Below, one piece after another: positions 10,325 through 20,007 of a stretch of DNA of 64,000 nt. Under the pieces are notes generated by a model that ran no database searches, had not been told where the DNA came from, and worked only from the letters and a program-made list of their open reading frames with translations. Both the position numbers and the translations under genes were made by a program. The stretch comes from Dipodascopsis uninucleata var. uninucleata (taxonomy: Eukaryota; Ascomycota; Lipomycetes; Lipomycetales; Lipomycetaceae). The stretch lies in assembly GCA_030568195.1 (NCBI GenBank), contig JAJLTO010000019.1, positions 124,001-188,000 on the forward strand, given 5' to 3'. Position 1 is the first letter of the stretch, and each line of letters opens with the position of its first letter.

Positions 10325-10398
10325 TGGACAACTCCGGAATCGAACCGGGGACCTCCCGCATGCTAAGCGGACGTGATAACCAACTACACCAGATGCCC
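10325..10398 (-). tRNA. tRNA-Ala (AGC), copy 2
   Basis: Identical in all 74 nt to the copy at 10172-10245, same strand, with a 79-nt unrelated spacer between them. It has its own oligo-T terminator just downstream (A-run in the spacer at about 10313-10320). Confidence 0.93.
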
Positions 10399-10444
10399 TT
10401 TTAGTTATACTATTCAAAACAATTGCCGTTTTAAGCAAAATGCT

Positions 10445-10456
10445 TATCACGTGATA
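10445..10456. promoter_or_regulatory. 12-bp palindrome TATCACGTGATA with E-box
   Basis: Perfect palindrome centred on CACGTG, about 45 bp upstream of tRNA copy 2 and between it and the 3' end of NIT2. A Cbf1-like site by sequence. Similar CACGTG motifs in intergenic DNA at 18341, 23402, 23654, 55978 and 57195. Confidence 0.45.
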
Positions 10457-10528
10457 GTACTTTCTCAAACTTACAGGAAAGTAATTGATACTGACTGGTC
10501 TTCTATAAAGTTACTGCACGATATAAAA

Positions 10529-11953
10529 TTAGAATGCAAACAGATCCTTCCGTCGCTGTTGCTCCAGAGGCATACCAGATCGTACTTATAATATAAAATA
10601 TTAGTATCAAAATACATATATCTGCTTGTTAATGTCATCGAGAGTACTTACCGCGATCGATAGACGTCAAATCGATCTCTGCAAGGCATATTCTCGGTTT
10701 ACTGTCAACATCAGGACACTGAGCTAATACTGTCCCCCACGGATCAATAATCTAGATAAATTAGTATATTGCCGTATTTTCTACATATTAAATAATTCTT
10801 TTGACTCATACCATTGCATGTCCCCAACTATTTCGTTTGGCCTCAGAATCGTGTGTACCAACTTGAGCTGCCATGATAACAAAACTGAATGATATTAGTT
10901 CTACTCGCTTTCTTTGTATTCGATTTATATAGAGTGTAAGTTCACCATTGATTGTCAATTGCTCTGGCCCTTCCTAGGACTTCCCAATGAGCTTGCCCTG
11001 TTCTGACCGTAAACGCAGAAGGATATGTAATTATTTGAGCGCCCTTTCGCCTCAGCGTTGCTGCCATCTCTGGAAATCGTATCTGTTCAAAATTAGTATT
11101 CAAGGCAATATAAATAATATTGTTATATAACAAATACTATATACTCACGTCATAGCAAATGGCATAACCAACTTTACCGATAATTGTATCAAAAGGTTCT
11201 AGCACTTCGTTACCAGGTTCCACAGATCTTGACAATTGAGTCAGTAATAAACGTATCTACTACACAATCAAACCCTTCTGGCATTTACCTCGACTCCATG
11301 AGTATAGGTCCATTCCTACAGCAATAGTATTAGTAAATCAATCTACGTGATACGCTAACTAATTAGCATACATACTTGATGTTGACATCAAACATATGAA
11401 CCTTCTGATATCTGTGCACGATTCTTCCCGCAGGATCAATCCAAAGTAGCGTGTCTGGACGTTTAATGAAAATAAGTGTTTTATTCGATTTAATCCAGTA
11501 ATAACATTTACCTACTTTTCACCTTATCTTTTGATTCAGTAGTTTCATGAATACCAACACTTATTTCTAACTGCGAATTCAGCTTTTTTAATTCACTTTG
11601 TATGCCAATTACAAAGTCGGACTCTTCAACAGATCTAGCTAATTCTACTGTTTGGGCAGGAGATCGAGCAATATAATCGGAGGCTTCTGGTAGGAACAGT
11701 ATCTTTGTATAGTCGTTAATATTTTAATCTCGGTTCACCAATGTCAACTATTTAATATTCACGCAAGGTCTACCTTAGCACCACATTTCATTGCTTTTCT
11801 CATGAGAACTTTGACATTCTCTAAATTCTCTTTCATAGAAGCGGTAGCACAGAACTGACCAGCCGCTACAGTTGTCATCTTTTGCCGATGATTCGAATAT
11901 AATATTGGCCTTAAAATGCTTCGGTTCCAAAATATGGACGTGATTCTGAACAT
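10529..11953 (-). CDS. NIT2: Nit2/Nit1-type nitrilase-superfamily amidase (deaminated glutathione amidase), nine exons
   Basis: Repairs deaminated glutathione or related omega-amides. Exons in order: (11953 or 11878)-11774, 11702-11516, 11454-11376, 11315-11289, 11227-11149, 11082-10946, 10884-10812, 10751-10652, 10584-10529. The eight introns are 60-71 nt and phases match throughout. From ATG 11878 the product is 280 aa, with the nitrilase triad Glu41 (FLPEASDY), Lys115 ([10 protein letters not shown]) and Cys157 (GYAICYDIRFPE), and the family tail [12 protein letters not shown]. An in-frame ATG at 11953 adds 25 residues, basic and hydrophobic, like a mitochondrial presequence, giving 305 aa (yeast Nit2 is 307). 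Exon 4 is only 27 nt. The first two donors (GTAGAC, GTAGGT) are non-consensus but forced by the conserved protein. Confidence 0.92.
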
Positions 11954-12239
11954 GTAAGTCTGAAATCTGCAGTTGGATAGAGTGTGTAGTGGATGGAAAT
12001 TAAGATGATTTTGTGGATGGGAGATCTTTGAAATAGTTTCGCTAACGTAATGCAGACGTAACCCAATCTTAAACAATCTTAACGGCTCACCAAGCTATCG
12101 ACTTCCTCGGCGTTTCTTTCCAGTTCAGCAATATCATTACAGCTGAAGACCAAGTAAGCCCTACGAGTTATTTGCTCCTTTCGTTGATATCCACAAAAAT
12201 TCTTGGGAAATAGAGTATTCGGTAGATACTGAGGTCATC
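11954..12239. promoter_or_regulatory. Divergent promoter NIT2/BRO1
   Basis: 286 bp shared by two head-to-head genes. No specific site can be assigned. Confidence 0.5.
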
Positions 12240-14629
12240 ATGCCTATATCGCCAAAAATTGCAATTCCACTCAAGACTACGAAAGACCTTGACTGGGCGG
12301 GTCCACTGCAGGCATATATCAAGAATGTATATGGACCTTCTGAGGATTTTTCAAAGGAATGTCAGATATTCAATCGATTACGTCAAGATGTGATGGGAAC
12401 TGGAAAGGATGCTACAGCTCGTGATATAGTATATAGATATTATGGACAATTGGAGCTTCTTGACTTGAGAATCCCTGTCGAAGAAGGCGGCTGCAGGGTT
12501 AGCTTCACATGGTAGGTCTATTGCTTCATCATGTGCATGGGTTCCAAGATGTTTACATAATAGAGGAAAGCTTCAATGATAAGAAATGTGGCTGATAGAA
12601 CTGATATGTTGGTGATTAAGGTGCTTGATGGCTAACCTTGGTTTTCTATAGGACTGATGCGTATACGAATATAGAGACATCGCAACACTCTATAGCCTTT
12701 GAAAAAGCTTCTATCCTTTTTAATCTAGCATCCATAAATTCTCATATTGCAGTTGATACAACTGACCTGAAAGTAGCATACAAGGACTTTCAAGCAGCAT
12801 CTGGTATTTATACATTTGTTGCCGAGAACTTCTTGCATGCTCCTAGTGCTGATTTGAACAGAGATACGGTTCGAGCATTAGCTAGTATTATGCTGGCCCA
12901 AGCACAAGAAGTCTTTGTGGAGCGATTACTACAAGATGGGTCAGGAAAGCCAGCGATGTTAACTAAATTGGCAAAATCTGCGTCACTTATGTTCAAAGCA
13001 GCAGTCGAAGGCCTCAGTGCCGCTGTCGCCAAAGGATGGGGCGAGCGTGACTGGGTGGCACTTGCTAATATTCATCAGTACTATATGGAAGCAGTTGCTA
13101 ACCATCAACAGGGTCTTTTGCAGTCTTCAAAAGGAAAGCAAGGACTGGCGATAGCATATGTCAAATCGGCAATCGCAAATAATGAGTCAGCTTTGAAGTC
13201 TTACTTGCCAACGACATATTCTGCGTTTAGGGGCATACTTGTGTCGCAGCAACAGCAGCTATCACAGGAATTGACTCAGATGGAGAAAGATAACGACTTT
13301 ATTTATCATACTGCTATACCACATGTTAGCACGTTGGCCGAGATCAGTCCATTAGAAGCGGCCAAAGCAACATCTATGAATGACTTATACAAGGATCAGG
13401 ATATAACTCAGTTAATCGGAAACGACATTTTTGAGAAACTGATACCAGTTTCTGTTGCAGAACAAAGTAGTATGTATTCTGAAGAAAAAGCGAAGCTTTT
13501 GAGGGCCGAGGGTGAGAAAGTGGATATTGCTGAAGAGGAGCTTGCTACTGCGCTCGAATACCTTGGACTTCCCGCTGCACTCAAGACTATTAAATCTCTC
13601 ACAAAATCAGCATTGGATGATAGGCAAATTGATCCTCAGGTTGCTGACTGGGCGCAATTGATTCAAGTCTCAGGGCTAGTTTCATTTGGGGATATTGATA
13701 AGAGAAAGCGAGAGATTTATCAAATCGCGGAACGGTGTGAACGAGAACTGGAAGCAGAAGCTGCAGAGTGTGAGAATATGCGTCAGCGATTTGGCCATTA
13801 CTGGACTCAATCACCGTCTGAATCTCTGACATCTACTCTCAAGTCTGATTTACATAGTATTAAGGATTCTTTATGGACTGCTGCAACTTCTGACCAGAAG
13901 CTTCAAAATCAGTATCGTGAAGTGGAGAGCGATGTGAGAATATTAGCTCAAGGTCCAAACAGCATGGAACTGGTCTCTTTGTTCAGAGGATCAAACAGTG
14001 TGTCGTCTGTTTCTCAAAGTCTTCTTGACATGCATATGTCCGATAGCGAACGGTCATTGCAAATTAAGAATGATACCGCAAATGAGGGTAATGCCGCTGC
14101 ATCTGTTAGTGAAGATGTTGAATCTGCTGAGAATCTTTTAAGGCGCCTTACTAAGCTAAAGAAAGAGCGTGGGCTAGTCTTTACAGAGTTGAAGGAAAAG
14201 GTTCAGCAAGATGACATATCTTCATTACTTATTCTTAATAAGAAGGTACCAAACGTAGAAGAAAAGCTGTTCAAAACAGAATTGGAGAAATATCTTCCGT
14301 ATCAAAAGCGTATAGCAGCTACGATTTATCAACAAGCTGCAACTATCAAGGAATTAACAGGTGTCTGGCGATCTATCTTGGAAAACCCTGTCATCAAAGA
14401 GAGAAGGGCAAAGACTGATGTTGCAGATCTCCAAAGGACATCTGTAATTGAACGTATGAAGAGGGCCTATACTACCTGGTCTGATGTCTATTCGGGTAAG
14501 CAGAAGGGCGACAAGTTTTATGGCGAGCTATATAACTTTACGAAATCCACAGAGAGAAATGTGCGTGATTTCATAGAAAACCGCGTGGATGAGCGCAAAA
14601 GAATTATCCAGAATTTTGAAAGACGATAG
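12240..14629 (+). CDS. BRO1: BRO1-domain ESCRT-III adaptor (Bro1/Vps31), lacking the C-terminal proline-rich tail
   Basis: Acts in endosomal sorting by binding ESCRT-III (Snf7). Exons 12240-12511 and 12652-14629 (intron 140 nt, donor GTAGGT, branch GCTAAC, acceptor TATAG) encode 749 aa. The BRO1 domain spans about residues 5-390 (SFTWTDAY, QHSIAFEKASILFNLASI, LAQAQEVFVERLL, NDFIYHTAIP). The V domain follows: PVSVAEQSSMYSEEKAKLLR, then DDISSLLILNKK and a coiled-coil region. These matches favour Bro1 over Rim20. The protein ends right after the V domain. The Pro-rich tail that yeast Bro1 uses to bind the deubiquitinase Doa4 is not encoded downstream, where only AT-rich DNA and a 5S gene are seen. 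Confidence 0.88.
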
Positions 14630-14824
14630 AGCAAGAGCAACATTTCTAATTTGATAAATATTTTTATTTTTCATTATTCTATAGTGTTTTAATGTGATTT
14701 TTAAATGGCATAGTTAATATTGTTCCTATTTAATAAGTAAGTATATAATTGTCTACATTGGTGAACGTAAGAAATAAACTACGCCAAAAAAAAGAAAAAA
14801 TAAGAATGCCAGCAAAAAAAAAAT

Positions 14825-14943
14825 AATTGCAGCACCTACGATTCCAGCGTGGTCTCCCACCGCAGTACTGAGTAGGCCCAAAGAAGCTTAACTGGTGTTG
14901 ATCGGACGGGGAACTGTGTTTTCTTCTTGGTATGGCCGCAACT
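14825..14943 (-). rRNA. 5S ribosomal RNA (dispersed copy)
   Basis: About 119 nt on the minus strand. It begins GTTGCGGCCATACC and contains the conserved core TCCGATCAACACCAGTTAAGC, GGTGGGAGACCACGCTGGAAT and the 3' end GGTGCTGCAATT. The first and last nine bases pair to form helix I. A long T-run terminator follows on the transcribed strand (A-run at 14814-14823). It stands alone between protein-coding genes rather than in an rDNA array, as in Yarrowia, fission yeast and filamentous ascomycetes. Ends are uncertain by 1-2 nt. Confidence 0.93.
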
Positions 14944-16287
14944 GACAATTAAAGCATAAATGAGAATTATATATATATATTTTAAGTGAGAAAGCGATAC
15001 CACCTTTACAATTGGCCCTATCTTCCAACGAATCATTCTTTCTGCCTTCTTCAGACAGTGGCGGACGCGAACAGAGCGGAAAGTTCGCAGCAGGTAATAA
15101 GAGTACCAAATACTAAATAAAGTTGTTCATTTCTTTCTGTGATTTCTCATCGTCTGGATTATATTTCTCTCCTTCCGCTTATCGCGTGATGAGCGAATGT
15201 ATAACATAATGTAACCGCATCGCTTACATAATTATATAAACCGTACCCTGAAATTAAATCACGATGAATATAAACATTATATAAGGCATAAGATTAGCTA
15301 TAGGTAATAAATCACCGAATACAGGTCAGCAAGTATGATGACATAATCACAAAACTGCACGGCATGCATAATTCGGGCTGGAATACACAAAGAGGACGAT
15401 CTCTCGGTCGGTTTTATAAAAAATAGGACGGAAATGCAGGACACTAGTGATTTAAGGTACCAGAAAGCGTAGAACATAAACACGTTAAAAATTATAGATT
15501 GTAGTTGGGAAACATCGATCAAACGGCTAGAGTGAGCGCGAAGTTGGAGTGAGGTTGAAAGAATAAGAGACGAAATCACTTTCTCTATTCCTTCCCATTT
15601 TTCATTCCTAACTTGTTTCTCTCGCTATTCCGTAAGCAGCTTGTACTTTATTACTTAGTCATACTTATTCCTAGCTACGTTACTATTCACTATAACGCAC
15701 TAGTATCATTACTGGTGTAAATATCGTTATATTAAGATTCTTTATTTACTCGCTATTTTATATCACTGATATTAGTAGGAATAACATAGCAGCAATATAG
15801 GAATAGTGATTTTAGGTGAAATTGCTACAGATATCGAAACCATAATAATAGCAATAATAAGTGTCGTAAAAAGTGATATAACTACATATCATAGACACGT
15901 TGTAATAGTCTTCTTCAATTGCTTGGAGACTTAAACTGTTTTGCTGCGGATAGTTGTGAAGTCTCGCGGATTTGGAAGACGGATCATCACAGAAGAGGAT
16001 CAGAGAAGCTACTGAAAGAACGTCAGCAACGACCACAAACCAACTAGTAATATTGTCGTGATTGAATCATCTGTGAGAAAAGCTGCTGATATCGCTATTT
16101 TGATTGTACGCGCTTAGTTTTGATAAACATAGGTATAAAGACATATATCGCGAGGTTCACCTTCTGCATTATTCACAATTATTATTTTATTGTTTTGGCA
16201 GAGTTTGCCGAACATTGATATCGGGCAAAAAGGCTAAGCTCCAAAGGAACTCATCTGTTTGTGTTCGAGTGGCATATTAAAATAAAA
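14944..16287. other. 1.3-kb gene-poor region between the 5S gene and the zinc-finger gene
   Basis: Only short unsupported frames on both strands. The right end is the promoter of the next gene. It contains ACGCGCTTAGTTTTGAT (around 16109-16125), a 17-mer that recurs at about 57.18 kb. A hidden intron-rich gene cannot be excluded. Confidence 0.4.
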
Positions 16288-17102
16288 ATGGGTAACGGGA
16301 TCTCAAGAGCAGTTTCAGGCTATTGGAATGCAGCTGGTAGTGAAGACACTGCCGCTGGTGAGCAATATTCGTCAAATACATCGCCATCAACACAATCTCA
16401 GAAATCACGGGGCCCTAAAAAGGAAGCTGCTTTAAGCGATTCGCCTTCAGGAAAGTCCACGAATAGTGGATCTGCTGGTAGACGACGAACAAACAATCCA
16501 ACAGTTCCAGCACCAGGCGCGCCACCATCAGACAGCGAACTTCCATACATTGTAGAGAAGTCAGGAGGTAGGATATATATAAGTTATTGCAGATACTGCA
16601 GACTATTTACTAGATACAACTGACATTTATAATGAATGCTAACACGTCAAATATGATTTTAATAGATGGATCAAAGCCAGACAGCTATACGTATACTTGC
16701 AAATGTGGCCACAAGTTCACAACCAAAGGCAACATCAATAGGCACATGAGAGCACAGCGATACGATGCAATCCATATGAAGTATGTGAATCCAAATAATG
16801 CAGTATTTGATGCGTTCGTATCGCGTCCTAGAGTAGAAAAGGGATCCAGCTCTACTCCGTCAAAGTCTGCAGGATCCGGCAGCGCAAGCACACCTTCTAC
16901 AGATGTTAAGACTACTGGCTCAAATAAAGTCGATCGTCTGAAGTACGGGGTCACTGTTCAACAGTTTAAGGTGTCACAACCTGTCGCGGATGGTGCCACT
17001 GACAGCCCTGCGAAGCGCAAACGCAAACGTCCTGAGGATAAGGCCGTTACTACTGCGAAGGACAGCAAAGCCGATGCACCATTGAAGAAAAGGCTGCGAT
17101 AG
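16288..17102 (+). CDS. Single zinc-finger protein with myristoylation-like N-terminus and basic C-terminus
   Basis: Exons 16288-16567 and 16666-17102 (98-nt intron, donor GTAGGA, branch TGCTAAC, acceptor ATAG) encode 238 aa. The N-terminus MGNGIS has Gly2 and Ser6, as in N-myristoylated proteins. A Ser/Thr/Pro-rich disordered region leads to a finger-like segment YTCKCGHKFTTKGNINRHMR with CxC rather than CxxC spacing and a later His. The C-terminal third is disordered and basic, with KRKRKRP and LKKRLR, both NLS-like. The in-frame GTG upstream of 16288 is not a start. I do not recognise an ortholog. Confidence 0.65.
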
Positions 17103-18992
17103 ATAATCCTCGAATTTTACAATATTATTATCATTATTGTTACTACGGCTATTAGTAATTACTACATAGACTAAAGTTATATCATTTGTTTGTATGTTCT
17201 CAATTTCACCTCCTGTTGTCAGGACTCTGGTTTCTTCAAAAATCCAAGATCTTTACTTTAATATTTTTCTTTAAAATTTCTTTTATTTCTATGATAAATG
17301 CTGTTATGATTACTAATGATATTACTATATTGTACACTTATATGGGATTGAGGATAGGAAACAGATTGGTTGGTGGCTGAGGAGTAGCAAAGTAGTTAAT
17401 ATGTAATTTGGACGAGTCAATGCTTGGATCAAGCTGAAGAGTTGACAACTGATTTACAGTGCATACTCGATAATCATGGTTGAGTCTTTTGCTTGTTTAT
17501 TCGTTTGTTTATTTTATTTCTAATGACACATTATGTCTTTTTTCCTTCATGTTTTAATATGTAATCTTCTGTGTTTACGTCTTCTTATTTTCAGTTTTAT
17601 TATATTATTTGTCAATGGAATATTTCTTTATGTTAGGTTTCTAGTATCAGTTTCAGGCTTAGTGTTCAGTGTGTTTATTTATACTATTGAGCTGTTTTAT
17701 CTATTTCATTCTATTTCTGTGTTTCTAGTTTCGTTTATGCTTGTACAATTGTTTCTCGACTCTCTGATTTAAGTGGCTATCGTCTGGCACTTAGTCTTCT
17801 GAGGACAAGTCATATTGTATGTTCTATTACTGTATCTTTAGTATCTCTTAGTTTATGCCGGGTATATTGGTGGAGATCTGTATATTATTACGTGTATAAT
17901 ATATACATACATCTTAGAAATATGTAGATAGATGAGTTTGTGCGTAAACTGACTAGTATTTATACATTTTTTGAGTTCTCCAGTCCGCTGCCCACTAAAT
18001 ATCTAGTTACCATAAAATATATGCGTCTAGCAGTTCAGCTGACATATGGGTAAACAAGTGCTTGACATGGCTGTCTACTCTAGGACGTCATGCCCGAGTT
18101 ACTGTAGAAAAGTCTCAACATAGAAATGCCGGGTGCGCGTAACAAAGCCCTTCGATAGGCGCGATTTACATGTGCAGACGAGGAAGAAGCCGTAGCAACG
18201 GTCCACGAATGCTTTTCTGTAGTAATCAAACCAAAATTAGCGCGACTCTGCGCTCGGTTCGAACGGGTTTGAACCGGTTTAAGCAGTTTACAGTTTACAT
18301 GAAGAGTAGTGCAATCCATGAAGGACACCTATTTCCTTATCACGTGGTAATACATGCGGCTACGTGTAATTCAAATATATGACCGAGGCGGATAAGCCGC
18401 GGATAATGCAGACATTCGTAAGATAGGCTACCATAAGCAGGACTTCCGTATGCTAGCAAAGTAACTATACAAGTTTCGACGCATGTCGACCACAGCAATA
18501 ACCTGAGTCTCCAATATAGTCTCTATGCGTGTTACAGCCTCTTGGCAGTGCCTCAAGTCAATCTCCATAGCCACAGAGAATTTATCTCAATTGAGTTGTT
18601 ACTTTGCAATGTCGCCATCTTCTCGGGTTATTACTTGTGACTCGCGTGCCATCTGGCGACCCTTGAGGCTGATAATAGTACTGCTCCCCACTTCAGTCAC
18701 AGAAAGAAAGTCACAGGTCACAACCAATGAGAAGATTCAGAGTCGTGCGGCATCATATGACGTAGGATTACGCGTCAGTGACACGGAAACAAGCCAGGTT
18801 CTAGAATTCCATGCGGCGTACCAGCCACAGGTACTAGTTGAGCCATGCCTGCATCTGCTGTATGTACCTGAACCTAGAGATCTATATAAGAACGTCGATA
18901 TCGCAAGAACACATATGTAAAGGCCAAATCCAGAGTATAACACCTTTAATCAGAGAATCTCTATAAAATTTTAGTCAGATTCATCGATAATT
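17103..18992. other. 1.9-kb region without recognisable gene; T-rich on the + strand in its first half
   Basis: From about 17190 to 17830 the + strand is strikingly T-rich and poor in C, so its long frame (17533-17772) is just Phe/Leu/Val/Ile/Ser. From about 18060 the composition becomes balanced, with a dyad at 18255-18274 and a CACGTG at 18341. The frames at 18080-18328 (-) and 18525-18920 (+) have no family match. The last part is the promoter of the glycine-zipper gene. Confidence 0.4.
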
Positions 18993-19637
18993 ATGTCTAA
19001 CAAGGACTTTTATGGCAATAACAACTATAATGAAGGCTACCAAGCACCACAGGGAGGCTACCAAGGTTCTGCTCCACCTGGTGCTCCTCAGGAGCAGCAG
19101 GGCCAGGGCACCTCTGAGAGAGGTCTCGGAGCTGATTTAATAGGAGCTGTCGCTGGTGGTTTCTTAGGACACAAATTTGGTCAGTCTCAGGGCCATGGCA
19201 CTCTCGGAACTCTCGGTGGTGCTGCGGCTGGCGCTGCTGTTACCAATATGATTGGCAACAAGCTGTCGCATCATCAGCAACAGCAACAGCAGCAAAACCA
19301 AGGAGGATATATGGGTGGACCTCCTCCTCCTCAGCAGGGTGGGGGTTTCTTCGGCAGACGTGAAATGGAGGGAGGTTACGGCGGTCCACAAGGCCAGGAG
19401 CATTATGGTGGTCCACAAGGATACGGTGGTCCTGGCGGACCTGGCGGACCTGGTGGATATGGTGGTCCTGGTGAATTTGGCGGCCCTGGTGGTCCTGGTG
19501 GATATGGCGGTCCTGGTGGTCCTGGTGAATATGGCGGTCCTGGTGGATTCGGTGGTCCCGGTGGTCAGGGACATGGACATGGCGGCCATGGAGGACATGG
19601 AGGACATGGAGGTCCTGGCGGTCCTGGCGGATGGTAA
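18993..19637 (+). CDS. Glycine-zipper protein with poly-Gln and GGP-repeat tail
   Basis: 214 aa, single exon. A Gly/Gln/Pro-rich start is followed at about residues 45-95 by a glycine-zipper segment (GADLIGAVAGGFLGHKFG, then GGAAAGAAVTNMIGNKL), a motif of close-packed, often membrane-inserting helices also seen in fungal stress and cell-surface proteins. Next come HHQ7, a PPPPQQ stretch, and a C-terminal tail of about 85 residues made of GGPGGYGGPG-type and GHGGH units, probably disordered. There is no signal peptide. Short fungal glycine-zipper proteins of this shape are common but largely uncharacterised. Confidence 0.75.
   Translation: MSNKDFYGNNNYNEGYQAPQGGYQGSAPPGAPQEQQGQGTSERGLGADLIGAVAGGFLGHKFGQSQGHGTLGTLGGAAAGAAVTNMIGNKLSHHQQQQQQQNQGGYMGGPPPPQQGGGFFGRREMEGGYGGPQGQEHYGGPQGYGGPGGPGGPGGYGGPGEFGGPGGPGGYGGPGGPGEYGGPGGFGGPGGQGHGHGGHGGHGGHGGPGGPGGW
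19411..19630 (+). repeat. Degenerate in-frame tandem repeat (GGTGGTCCT-type units)
   Basis: Imperfect 9- to 21-nt units built from GGTGGTCCTGG and GGACATGGAGG variants encode the GGPGG and GGHG repeats. The array is prone to length change by slippage. Confidence 0.8.
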
Positions 19638-20007
19638 TGAATACAATTCATCTGTTGATTATGATGCAGTTGTAGCATGAATAGCCTCTTAAAAATGAAG
19701 ATCACGATATAGATTTATCTGATTGCAAAAAAATCAAAGTATGAAAGATCGAGGTTTGGAGCATTCTTCAAGTAATAATTCTTTCGGAATACAGTACTAT
19801 ATAACGTCGACTTAGGCAGTAATGATGGGATATCTAGTTCTAGTCATTGTGCATACAGTGAGTACCTACATTTTTCACTCTTAATAAAAGTGCATAAATA
19901 AATTTCATTCACATCGAACGTTTTAGTCTTCGTCCATTAGTAACTATATGGTATACGTACACGTAGACATTATGCCTCCAATTTATGCTACACGACTGAC
20001 AACAGAA
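19638..20007. other. Convergent 3' intergenic region
   Basis: 370 bp between two converging genes; no feature seen. Confidence 0.5.

Noticed and set aside
17533-17772. 79-codon hydrophobic frame resembling a membrane protein
   Set aside because: The whole stretch is T-rich on this strand, which automatically yields Phe/Leu/Ile/Val codons; no motif and no conserved start.
18240-18290. GGTTCGAAC read as a tRNA box B
   Set aside because: No box A at the right distance and no cloverleaf; better described as a dyad.
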